Assembly (NCBI RefSeq): GCF_015674855.1
Contig: NZ_JADMLG010000003.1
Coordinates: 601,934-665,933, forward strand
Direction of reading: 5' to 3'
From: Nocardia bovistercoris
GTDB lineage: Bacteria; Actinomycetota; Actinomycetes; Mycobacteriales; Mycobacteriaceae
DNA: 64,000 nt
The notes beneath the pieces are model-generated. The model saw nothing but the letters and a program-made list of their open reading frames with translations, was not told the origin of the DNA and did no database searches. The translations under genes and the position numbers were made by a program. Of this stretch, positions 35,550 to 43,358 are shown piece by piece (the stretch's first letter is position 1; the number at the start of each line of letters is the position of its first letter).

Positions 35550-37385
35550 TCACGAGTCGTCTCGCACACGTGAGTCGGCTTCGGATCCGCCCACCCCGCT
35601 CCGCGGTGCGCCCCGTCGCGGGCGCGGCGGCGCGGTTACGGTGGTGCGGCCCGAGCGGAGGAACCCGATGCCTCGCGTGCGAGGCACGGGACGCAGCAGG
35701 TATTCCGGCCGCACGCGGCGCGCGTAGTAGCTCGCCGAGACCGCGCACACGACCATGCCCATCAGCAACAGCAGCGCGTGCAGATACGTGCGCTGCCCGT
35801 TCTGGGGCCGCGAGGTGGTGTCCGACACCGGGCGCACCCGATGCTCCGAATTCACCGGCACACTCGCACCGCTCGGCGGCGCGTACCGCTCGGCCGGCGC
35901 GGATTCCTCGATCGGCACGAGCGGGGTGGTGTCGGGAGCCGGATCGTTCGAAGCGGAGTCGGGGACGATGGACGGCGGTGTCGGCGGAATCCGGTGCACG
36001 GCGAGATCCTCGGCGACCGCCGTGAACCAGTTCAGCACCAGCCCCGTCGCCGACTCCCCGTCTGCCGCGAAACCCGCGTTCGGATAGTCCCGGTGGCGGC
36101 GCACCGCGTCGGTGTAGCGCGCCCACAGCACCGGATCGAGCAGTTCGCTCGCGTCGGCGCCCAGATACCCCAAGGCGTCGAAGGTCTTGGTGACCAGATC
36201 GAAGACGGTGCGCCGCGGCAGCGGGCGACGCGCGGCGGCGATGATCGTGGTCACCACGCGCTCGATGCCGCCGAGCGGATCGGTGGCCGTCGCGATGGCC
36301 GCGACCTCGTCCGGGGTGAACGCCATACCGACGATCGCCAGCAGGGTGTTGAGTGCGCTGGTACCGAGTTTCAGTGCGGCGGCGCGCATTTCGGCGTCGG
36401 CCTCGACGCGCGGGTCGGCCGCTTCGGCGAGGCGGACGCTCAGCGGCTTCTCCGGCCGCAGCGACAGCGTGCCGAGGGAATAGCCGCGCAGATCGTGATT
36501 GACGACCGCGGCCGCGGTGCGCCCGACCGTCTCCCCCACCGCGTCGGAGATGGAAGTGAGCGAACCGAGCGGGTCCGAGGCGACCAGATCGGCTTGGCCG
36601 AGAATATTGACGACCATGTGCAGTAGCGGCGCGCCTGCGGGCGCGTCGCAGGCGAGGTCACCCGGCAGGCACAGGGACGCCACACGACCGGTCAGCGCCC
36701 CGAAATCGTCCGCGATATCGCTCAGCGGGCCGATGCCGCCGCCGGACGGGCCCTCGGGCGCGAATTCGGGGACGGTATCCACCTGCGCGCCGGTGGTTCC
36801 CGGCGCGGGATCGGGTCGCTCGCGGCCGGGGAGTCCGGGGAAGGTCGGCGCGCCGGGCGTGCGCGTCGGGTCGGCGAGCAGCGCGACCGAGGCGACCCGG
36901 TCGGGCGCGACCACACCCGCACCGCGCCCCACTTCCCGCGCGAACATCGAAACAACATGTGCCCCTTGGGAATACCCGATCAATCCGAGTTGGGATCGCG
37001 GACAGCGAGCCGCGATCTCGCCTGCCATCTCCCGCAGCCGCGCCAAACCCGCACTCGCCGAGGCGGAATACGGTATCCGCGCACCCGGCACCGCGCCACC
37101 GAAGCCCGCCGCGTAAGGCACGTACGCGCGCGCGACCACACGACCGTCGCCGACGCCGTGCAACGGACCGAGCACCAACGCCAGCATGCCGGAATCCTCG
37201 CCGACGGCGGAGTCCGGCGAGGACTGGCCGGTCCCCTGCACACCGAGCACGACGAGGCCGGGACAGGCGCCGGAATCCAGGACGCTGTCATCGGCGACGG
37301 TGACCGCCGCCGCCGCGGCCTGCACGGCCACCGCGACGACGAGCACGCGGATCGAACGCCGCACCGCACGACGGGCACACTTCAT
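35550..37385 (-). CDS. Cutinase-family protein with C-terminal membrane anchor
   Basis: A 611-aa protein, much longer than normal cutinases (about 220 aa). GGAGGT before the ATG at 37385 fixes the start. After a signal peptide (residues 1-32), the cutinase fold has CPGLVVLGVQGTGQSS, the nucleophile motif GYSQGAH and LCLPGDLACDAP with the family cysteines. The rest is an unassigned helical region, then a Pro-rich stretch (IVPDSASNDPAPDTTPL) and one membrane helix (about residues 545-566) with a basic cytoplasmic tail. It is probably a surface lipid esterase anchored at its C-terminus. Two very short hydrophobic ORFs lie just upstream on the same strand. Confidence 0.88.
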   Translation of the reverse strand: MKCARRAVRRSIRVLVVAVAVQAAAAAVTVADDSVLDSGACPGLVVLGVQGTGQSSPDSAVGEDSGMLALVLGPLHGVGDGRVVARAYVPYAAGFGGAVPGARIPYSASASAGLARLREMAGEIAARCPRSQLGLIGYSQGAHVVSMFAREVGRGAGVVAPDRVASVALLADPTRTPGAPTFPGLPGRERPDPAPGTTGAQVDTVPEFAPEGPSGGGIGPLSDIADDFGALTGRVASLCLPGDLACDAPAGAPLLHMVVNILGQADLVASDPLGSLTSISDAVGETVGRTAAAVVNHDLRGYSLGTLSLRPEKPLSVRLAEAADPRVEADAEMRAAALKLGTSALNTLLAIVGMAFTPDEVAAIATATDPLGGIERVVTTIIAAARRPLPRRTVFDLVTKTFDALGYLGADASELLDPVLWARYTDAVRRHRDYPNAGFAADGESATGLVLNWFTAVAEDLAVHRIPPTPPSIVPDSASNDPAPDTTPLVPIEESAPAERYAPPSGASVPVNSEHRVRPVSDTTSRPQNGQRTYLHALLLLMGMVVCAVSASYYARRVRPEYLLRPVPRTRGIGFLRSGRTTVTAPPRPRRGAPRSGVGGSEADSRVRDDS

Positions 37386-37448
37386 CCGTACCTCCGATTT
37401 CACGACAGCGGTGGCGGGTGAGCGGCGGACGACGATGCGGCGGGCCCG

Positions 37449-37520
37449 CTAGGGAACCAGCAGTCCGATCACCAGATCCAGTACGGCGCCGACCAATTGG
37501 CCGAGCACGCTCAACAGCAT
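37449..37520 (-). CDS. Very short hydrophobic peptide ORF (23 aa)
   Basis: A 23-codon frame starting MLLSVLGQLV and ending LVP, with one Asp and no basic residue. AGAGG lies seven bases before the ATG. A GC-rich hairpin (37540-37563) sits in its leader. It ends 63 bases before the cutinase-like start on the same strand. The length and lack of charge recall the small mycolata porins PorA/PorH or single-helix membrane peptides, but there is no sequence match to name. It could also be a regulatory leader peptide. Confidence 0.4.
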   Translation of the reverse strand: MLLSVLGQLVGAVLDLVIGLLVP

Positions 37521-37653
37521 TCCGTGTCCTCTCACCACCGGGCGCCACGCGTGCGCGGCGCCCGCGACAAACGGGCGTACCACACCGGAATGCCCACCTC
37601 GTTCGGCACGTCGAGCGTGTCCGAGGCGGGCATCCGAGCCGCTTCACACGGCG

Positions 37654-37699
37654 CGGCGGAGATTCTCGCGCGATCGAGCGCGACGCGAGATCTCCGCCG
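37654..37699 (-). terminator. Strong hairpin after the 30-aa hydrophobic ORF
   Basis: The arms 37654-37670 and 37684-37699 pair over 16 bp with one bulged base and a 13-base loop. It starts 10 bases after the stop of the 30-aa ORF on the minus strand. No T-run follows, so it may act as a terminator or stabilise the 3' end. Confidence 0.55.
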
Positions 37700-37709
37700 G
37701 TGCGAGGGG

Positions 37710-37802
37710 TCAGAACAGCGCGCCCCCGAGGCCGGTGATCACACCGACCAGGCTCGTCACGACATTGCCGACCACGCCGAGCAGACCACTGAGCAGACCC
37801 AT
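37710..37802 (-). CDS. Very short hydrophobic peptide ORF (30 aa)
   Basis: A 30-codon frame starting MGLLSGLLGVVGN, made almost only of Gly, Leu, Val, Ile, Ser, Thr and Ala, ending ALF, with no charged residue. GAGG lies about eight bases before the ATG, and a strong hairpin follows the stop. The pattern suggests one membrane or amphipathic helix. It lies upstream of the 23-aa ORF and the cutinase-like gene on the same strand. It may be a new small porin-like or membrane peptide, or a regulatory peptide; no homologue was recognised. Confidence 0.45.
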   Translation of the reverse strand: MGLLSGLLGVVGNVVTSLVGVITGLGGALF

Positions 37803-38064
37803 TCTTCTCGCCTCTTTCGTCGAATTTCGATGTCACGCCCGGACGAACGTCCGGACTTTCCGTGATCGCACCGCACCGGCACGGCATGCGCGAGATTTCC
37901 TGCCGGAGCGGCACAACCATCTCGTATTCGGCACCGGAGCGGTAAAGGATGGCCTGTCGCGGGCCGAATCTATTCTGAATTCCGCGATTTCCGGATATAC
38001 GAAGCGGCACACGGAAATCCCCAATTCGACTTATTACCCACGGGCCCCGCATTCCAAACCACCG

Positions 38065-38090
38065 GCGCGCCGAATTTCACTTCGGCGCGC
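38065..38090 (-). terminator. Terminator hairpin after the HTH gene
   Basis: GCGCGCCGAA (38065-38074) and TTCGGCGCGC (38081-38090) pair perfectly over 10 bp with a six-base loop. It starts five bases beyond the minus-strand stop at 38096. Confidence 0.7.
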
Positions 38091-38095
38091 GCGGT

Positions 38096-38986
38096 TCAGG
38101 GTTCGCGGGGTGGCGCCACGAGCAACGTCACCAAGCCCGAGGTCTGGTCGGAGTGCGCGCGGACGCCGACGACCGCGACGAACTCCCGATCGCCGACCTG
38201 CTCGTGCAGCGCATTCCACTGATTCGCCAGGAACCAGCCCGCACCCGCCGCGCCACGCGTACCCGGCCCCGCGCAATGGAACCAGTACCGACCGGGATAC
38301 AGCCGCGGACTCGGCCGCACGCGGGCGACGAGACCGATGTGGCGATCGCCGCCCGCGTCGAAACGGGCGCCGTCGCTCAACTCCACGTGGTCGATCGTCT
38401 CGCCGCGCCCGACCCCCAGCGTGAACAGCGGATGCTCGGCCATCAGCGAATACCGGGCGGCGCCCGCGGCGCCGAAGGTGATGTACTGGCGGTCACCGCG
38501 CACGGCGACCTCGCGATCGTTGCGGAAATCCACGCGCAGACCGGTATTGCGCTGCAACAGCGCCGACACATACAGCAGCCCGCGCAGATCGCCCTCGGGC
38601 ACCATCACCGCCGAGCCGCCGCGAGCGGGATAGACCAGAGTCGCGCCGTGCTCGACCATATCGGCGCCGAGGAACGCCTCGAGCTCGCTGTCGACCGGTG
38701 TGGACGGCCGGTGCCCGCGCGCGCCCGAGGGAATGATGTCTGCCATCTGGAACAGTCTCTCCACGGTCCAGCCGGGGAACATGCGCTGGAGCACCTTGCG
38801 GTGGTAGTCGCGCGGCAGCCCGACCATGCGGCCCGACAACCATTGGTAGTACTGCGCTTTCGCCGGCCCGTGCCCCGGCGGCACCGGCGGGTCGAGTTGC
38901 GCGGCGCATCGATCGTAGACGGAGAGAAAATCCGGATGACTCGTCAGATGACGCTCCGCCAGCAGCATTTTCAACACGGTCGGCAC
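38096..38986 (-). CDS. HTH regulator with C-terminal sensor-like domain
   Basis: A 296-aa protein starting at GTG 38986 with GAGGGG upstream. The first 85 residues (LAERHLTSHPDFLSVYDRC, AQYYQWLSGRMVGLPRDYHR, MFPGWTVERLF) are Xre-like DNA-binding helices seen in actinobacterial regulators, in which a Leu-Ser-Gly-Arg segment marks the recognition helix. The remaining 200 residues are beta-rich with GDRQYITFGAAGAARYSL and have no recognised family. The target is unknown. It lies 98 bases downstream of the TIG-repeat gene on the same strand and may share its transcript. Confidence 0.65.
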   Translation of the reverse strand: MPTVLKMLLAERHLTSHPDFLSVYDRCAAQLDPPVPPGHGPAKAQYYQWLSGRMVGLPRDYHRKVLQRMFPGWTVERLFQMADIIPSGARGHRPSTPVDSELEAFLGADMVEHGATLVYPARGGSAVMVPEGDLRGLLYVSALLQRNTGLRVDFRNDREVAVRGDRQYITFGAAGAARYSLMAEHPLFTLGVGRGETIDHVELSDGARFDAGGDRHIGLVARVRPSPRLYPGRYWFHCAGPGTRGAAGAGWFLANQWNALHEQVGDREFVAVVGVRAHSDQTSGLVTLLVAPPREP

Positions 38987-39084
38987 CGCGAACCCCCTCG
39001 CCCCTGCGCGTGCGCGCACGCGTCGTTCCACCGTCGAGCGCCCCGCGCCTCGGTCGTCACCGACGGCGCTGGATGCGCTTCGCC

Positions 39085-39819
39085 TCAGATGTAGGTGTAC
39101 ACGACACCTGTGCCCGCACCACCGGTTCCGGCGACCGTGACCTGCACCGTGCCCGTTCCGGGTGGCGCGACGGCCGTGATCTGGGTGTCGGAATCGATGG
39201 TGAACGAGGTCGCCGTGCCGCCGAACCGCACCGTCAACGGACCGCTGAAATCGGTGCCGGTGATCGTGACGGCGGTGCCGCCCGCCTCCGCACCCGATGC
39301 GGGCGAGACCGCCGTGACGTTCGGCACCACCACGTACACGTAGGTCACCGCGCCGCTCACGCCGCCGGGCGCGGTGACCGTGACCGCCGCGATCCCGGTG
39401 CCCGCCGGTGTGACAGCGGTGATCTGGGTGTCGGAGTCGACCGTGAACGAGGTCGCGGGTGTGCCGCCGAAGTCGACCGCGGTCACGTCGGTGAGACCGG
39501 CGCCTGTGAGTACCACGGTGGTTCCACCCGCGGTGGCGCCCTGACTCGGCGTGATGTCGGTGAGCGCGGGCACCGCGAGGTAGTCGTAGGTCACGGCATT
39601 GCTGACGCCGTTCGCGTCGGTGACGGTGACCTGCGCGGCGCCGACCGCTCCGCCGGGCGCGATCGCGGTGATCCGCGTATCCGAATCGAGCGTGAAAGTG
39701 GTTGCGGTGGAGTCGAATAGAACCGTGGTGGCGCCACCGAACCCGGTACCGGTGATGACCACGCTCGTGCCACCGGTCGACGGGCCGGAAGTCGGCGCGA
39801 GAGAAGTGATGGTAGGCAT
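39085..39819 (-). CDS. Protein of three IPT/TIG repeats
   Basis: A 244-aa protein made of three immunoglobulin-like IPT/TIG domains of about 80 residues each. Each opens with P-x-[IV]-[TS]-x-[IVL]-x-P-[ST]-x-G and contains GGTxVxITGTxF and DSDTxITAxxP. The start MPTITSLAPTSG follows GAGGAGG and coincides with the first repeat, so there is no signal peptide or anchor. Such repeats usually lie in secreted or surface proteins, so a cytosolic or non-classically exported form is odd. The function may be binding or scaffolding. Confidence 0.85.
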   Translation of the reverse strand: MPTITSLAPTSGPSTGGTSVVITGTGFGGATTVLFDSTATTFTLDSDTRITAIAPGGAVGAAQVTVTDANGVSNAVTYDYLAVPALTDITPSQGATAGGTTVVLTGAGLTDVTAVDFGGTPATSFTVDSDTQITAVTPAGTGIAAVTVTAPGGVSGAVTYVYVVVPNVTAVSPASGAEAGGTAVTITGTDFSGPLTVRFGGTATSFTIDSDTQITAVAPPGTGTVQVTVAGTGGAGTGVVYTYI

Positions 39820-40296
39820 GGCTCTGCCTCCTCTTGTTGCGATGAATGTGAACTCCCCGACCCGGGTCGTCCAGTTCTCGAACCGCCCCGGTACTTCCAT
39901 TAACACCCTTGCGGCGGTGTCTGGCAACGAATCTCTGATCCGGTTTTGTCCGTTTTCGCATTCGTTGCCGGAGGAAGTGGAGGCTTGCCTCCATGGTGCC
40001 ACATGACACCGCGAATCCTTGCCGCACTGGATATTTCGTCGACACTACTGCGGTGAGCAGAAGGTTAGCCATCACAACATCCGACGAACGGGACGGTCTG
40101 TTCACGACGAATTCGACCACCACCGGACACGGATATTCACCCCGCATTCGAGTAGTCGTCCTGTTACATAGACGGTTTCACATCAACGGCCCCGACAACG
40201 AAGGGCTGGAACGTCATTCGGTCCGGCGCGACCGTGACCCGATCGAGACCGACTCCGGGGCCGGAAAGTCGGCCCCCGAGACGGTAACGGCGTCGT
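39820..40296. other. Intergenic region without a supported gene
   Basis: About 480 bases between the TIG-repeat gene and the flavoenzyme stop, with A/T-richer patches near 39900-40150 that could hold the promoter of the TIG-repeat gene. Open frames here show no protein-like pattern. Confidence 0.45.
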
Positions 40297-41865
40297 TCAC
40301 CAGTCGGGTCGGCCGACGGACAGTTTGTGCTGGAACAGATTCGCCGGATCGTACTGCGCCTTGACGCGGGTGAGGCGGGGATAGTTGGCGCCGTAGTAAA
40401 GGGTGTGCCACGGCACGCCCGAAGTGTTCCAGCGCGGATCGGCCATGTCGGGATCGGGGTAGTTGATGTAGCTGCCGCCGTTGGCCGCGTTCGGCGCGGG
40501 CACGCCGCCGGTGCCCGCGTAGACGTCGCGGAACATCTCGCGCGCCCACGCCACATAGCGCTCGTCGTCGCCGGGCACCCGCCAAGCCGCGTGGACGAGC
40601 ATCTTCATGAACGAATCGCGCGCGGACACGGCGGTGGCGTCGGGGGCGACGGCATTGGTCCGGCCACCGAACGGCATGAATTCCAGCTGGGATTCGCCGA
40701 GGAAACGAATATCGGTGAGATAGCGGTACAGGGTGCGCAATTGGTCCGTCGAATACGAGGTGCGCAGGTACGCGGATTTCACCTTGACCCGGAATCCCGG
40801 CATACCCTTCGCGTAATAGACATTCGCGAGGGTGTCGGCGTAGGAGGCCGTGGTCGGTGGCAGCACCACCGGACCGGGAACGACATCCCGCGACACCGCC
40901 GCGACGAATTCGTCGAACAGCGCGCCCGCGTCGGGCCGGTCGGCGTCGAGCAGGATCAGCACGTCGGAGGGCCCCGCGATACCGGGCCGGATGTGCAGCG
41001 GCGCGTACAGGCCCGCGAACGGATCGTCGGGTGCGCTGTGCTGTTCGAAGAAAGCGAGATAATTGCCGACGAAACGGATGAACGATTCCTCGGTGGCCAA
41101 CGGCAGCACCAGCCGGGTATTCAGCATGCTGCCCGGCGGCTTCGGCAGGGCGCGCGCCGGATCCGCGCCGTCGGCCTCGGGCGAACGCAGCAGATATTTG
41201 GTCACGACACCGAAATTGCCGCCACCGCCGCCGGTGTGGGCCCACCACAGATCCGCGTGCGGGCCGTCTTTGGTCGCCAGCACCGTCGTCGCGGATCCGC
41301 GCGCGTCGACGGTCACCACCTCGACTCCGTACAAATGGTCGGCCACCAGGCCGAACCGCCGCGACAGCGGACCGTACCCGCCGCCGCTCACGTGACCGCC
41401 TGCACCGACCCCCTTGCAGATGCCCGCGGGCACCGTGACACCCCAACCGCCGAGCAGCCGTTCGTAGACCGAGCCCAGATCGGCGCCGGGTTCGACGGCG
41501 AACGCGCGCTGCGACTCGTCCCAGGACACCCCGGCCAGACGCTGCAGGTCCACGATCGCCCCGGTCCGGTCGTTGTCCACGAAATCGTCGAATCCGTGCC
41601 CGCCGGACCGCACCGCCAACGGCAGCCCATCGCCCACCGACCGTTCGACCGCGACCCGCACCTCCTCCGCGTTCGCGGGCACGAAGATCTGCCTCGGGCG
41701 CGCGGTGAACCGCCGGTTGTAGCCGCGCGTGGTCAACGCCGCGTACTCGGCCTCACCCGCCCGCACCACCTTCACGTCCGCGGCGTTCGCGGCCCCCGCA
41801 CCGAGAGCGGTCGCGGCGGCGCCGACCATGGGCGCCGCGAGGAAGCTCCGGCGAGACAACGGCAT
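40297..41865 (-). CDS. Tat-exported FAD-dependent oxidoreductase, BBE family
   Basis: A 522-aa berberine-bridge-type flavoenzyme. The N-terminus has a twin-arginine signal (SRRSFLAAPMVGAA). The FAD-binding PCMH domain carries the His of RSGGHGF and the Cys of GICKGVGAGGHVSGGGYG, the two residues that bind FAD covalently in this family. The C-terminal BBE segment is YINYPDPDMADPRWN. The substrate is probably a sugar, alcohol or alkaloid-like compound. It stands alone between promoter regions. The start MPLSRRS at 41865 places the signal at the N-terminus. Confidence 0.93.
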   Translation of the reverse strand: MPLSRRSFLAAPMVGAAATALGAGAANAADVKVVRAGEAEYAALTTRGYNRRFTARPRQIFVPANAEEVRVAVERSVGDGLPLAVRSGGHGFDDFVDNDRTGAIVDLQRLAGVSWDESQRAFAVEPGADLGSVYERLLGGWGVTVPAGICKGVGAGGHVSGGGYGPLSRRFGLVADHLYGVEVVTVDARGSATTVLATKDGPHADLWWAHTGGGGGNFGVVTKYLLRSPEADGADPARALPKPPGSMLNTRLVLPLATEESFIRFVGNYLAFFEQHSAPDDPFAGLYAPLHIRPGIAGPSDVLILLDADRPDAGALFDEFVAAVSRDVVPGPVVLPPTTASYADTLANVYYAKGMPGFRVKVKSAYLRTSYSTDQLRTLYRYLTDIRFLGESQLEFMPFGGRTNAVAPDATAVSARDSFMKMLVHAAWRVPGDDERYVAWAREMFRDVYAGTGGVPAPNAANGGSYINYPDPDMADPRWNTSGVPWHTLYYGANYPRLTRVKAQYDPANLFQHKLSVGRPDW

Positions 41866-42099
41866 AACGGATCCCCCTCGGGTCACGTGTGCATACGGGC
41901 GCACCAGACAGTAGCCGGTCGCGCCGCGCCGCGTGCGACCTCACCCCGCACGGCCGATCCGAGTTGCGAACATCACGACAACGCAAGGATTTCCGAACGT
42001 TCGAACGATACGGGACCGATCCCGCCCCGACTACCGTGCGAGCGAGGACAATTCTCCTCCCCTCGCCACATCCCGCTGTCTTCGCCGAGGAGGACGAAA

Positions 42100-42456
42100 A
42101 TGCACGCCGCGGACCCGAAACCACTGGTCATCGCGCATCCGCCGGACGCGATCGACACCTACCGCGCACTCCGGTTCGGCATCGTCCTCGTGGTCGGACT
42201 CATCGCGGTCGCGCAGTTCGCCGAATGGCTGGCCGACGGCGACGTGTCGACCTCGATCAGCGCCTCGTTCTACACCTCGGTGCACGGGATATTCGTCGGC
42301 GCCCTGTTCGCCGCGGGCACCTGCCTGATCATCTATCGCGGCAACTCCGACATCGAGGATTCGGTGCTCAACTTCGCCGCACCGTGCAGTCATTCGGTCC
42401 ATGGTTACGGCGATCCGACAGATACGCCTACCGTGTGGACCTGCTCGACATCGTGA
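42100..42456 (+). CDS. Small membrane protein, unknown function
   Basis: A 118-aa protein with GAGGAGG before the ATG. Two membrane helices (about residues 23-43 and 59-79) follow a short polar N-terminus, and then the motif YRGNSDIEDSVLNFAA. The last 28 residues are Ser, Thr and Cys rich and look unlike a membrane domain; a longer homologue may continue with another helix, so the C-terminus could be altered. No family name can be given. It converges on the minus-strand PH-like gene, 13 bases apart at the most. Confidence 0.65.
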   Translation: MHAADPKPLVIAHPPDAIDTYRALRFGIVLVVGLIAVAQFAEWLADGDVSTSISASFYTSVHGIFVGALFAAGTCLIIYRGNSDIEDSVLNFAAPCSHSVHGYGDPTDTPTVWTCSTS

Positions 42457-42469
42457 AAACCCGGTCCGG

Positions 42470-42922
42470 CTAGTGGAATTCGGGTCGCCCGGTGAGGATT
42501 CGGTCGCGCCAGGCAGCGGGTTCGCGGACATACCATGCGGCGCTGTCGCCGTCGAAGGTGACGCGCAGCAGATCGCGACTCACCGTCTTGCCCGCGTGCG
42601 AGCGAACGAGGTCGACATCGGTGACCGAGGCGAGCGAGATCTCCAGTGGCGCATCCGAACCGATGCGCTGGAACCACAGGCGTGTTCCGGTCAGCACGAG
42701 GGGGCCGTTGCCGCGGATCTGGAGTCCGGCTTTGGACGCCAGCCCGAAGAAGTTGGCCATCGGGTCGGTGCGTAGCGCCTCCCCTGGCGCGAAGGTGGCG
42801 GCGATGGTCTCCTGCGCGGACCGACGCGCCTTCCCGAGCGCCACACGCGCGACGATCACGACGACGGTGAGCACGACCACGACGATGGCGGCCACCAGGA
42901 GCACGATGTCGAGAACACCCAT
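42470..42922 (-). CDS. Membrane-anchored PH-like domain protein
   Basis: A 150-aa protein with one N-terminal membrane helix (residues 3-27) and a soluble domain of about 115 residues, with beta strands ending in a helix (GNGPLVLTGTRLWFQRIGS, ISLASVTDVDLVRSHAGK). The pattern resembles small bacterial pleckstrin-homology-like membrane proteins. The function is unknown. It is followed on its downstream side by the convergent small membrane gene. Confidence 0.7.
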   Translation of the reverse strand: MGVLDIVLLVAAIVVVVLTVVVIVARVALGKARRSAQETIAATFAPGEALRTDPMANFFGLASKAGLQIRGNGPLVLTGTRLWFQRIGSDAPLEISLASVTDVDLVRSHAGKTVSRDLLRVTFDGDSAAWYVREPAAWRDRILTGRPEFH

Positions 42923-42968
42923 CGCGGCAGCTTAGCTCTGTTTATTTGGCGGCGCCTGCGGCGCCGCG

Positions 42969-43062
42969 GGTTCGCGGCCCTGGGGGTCTCGCGTCCCAGC
43001 GTTCGATACTTGCTCCTGCGTCGCATTGTCTCGAACGCTGGGACGCGAGACGGCCGCGAACC
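42969..43062. repeat. Large inverted repeat (~32-bp arms)
   Basis: Arms at 42969-43006 and 43031-43062 are complementary over about 32 bp (ggttcgcggcc...tctcgcgtcccagcgttcga), with a six-base insertion in the left arm and a 24-base loop. A second short hairpin (cggcgcc tgc ggcgccg) lies just before it near 42950-42966. Confidence 0.8.
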
Positions 43063-43358
43063 GTCGCTCGTCGGGCTCGCTCCCGAGTGGGCTGGGGTGG
43101 GGCTTGGAAGGAGACGCTTGGGGGGTACCGCCAGTGGTGGTGGTTGGCGGTATCGGGGGCGAGCGGTGGTGGTCGGGGGGGTATCGGGCGAGCGGTATCG
43201 GGCGAGCGGTATCGGGCGAGTGGTGGTGGTTGGGTTGAGGTGGGGCGTGAACGGTGGTTGGCGGGCTGGCTCCTGGTGGGGTTGGGGGTTGCGGGTTTGG
43301 GGTTTTCAGCATGCATCGGGGGTAGGAAAGATGCAAGCATGATCGCTTGTTTTTGGGG
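43063..43358. other. G-rich intergenic stretch with tandem repeats
   Basis: About 300 bases of extreme G bias, with many GGGG and TGGTGG runs, between two minus-strand membrane genes. Open frames here are low-complexity Pro/His or Gly/Trp runs and are not accepted as genes. Confidence 0.6.
43180..43221 (+). repeat. Three copies of a 14-bp tandem repeat in a G-rich tract
   Basis: ggtatcgggcgagc is repeated at 43180, 43194 and 43208 (last copy ends in t), with a looser copy at 43149. The region 43080-43310 is strongly G-rich on the plus strand. Confidence 0.8.

Noticed and set aside
41998..42007. CGTTCGAACG palindrome upstream of the small membrane gene
   Set aside because: A ten-base word of this composition is expected by chance in GC-rich DNA and has no clear position relative to a promoter.
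42932..43340. Pro/His-rich minus-strand frames in the G-rich tract
   Set aside because: They are low-complexity translations of the repeats and inverted repeat, with no ribosome site.
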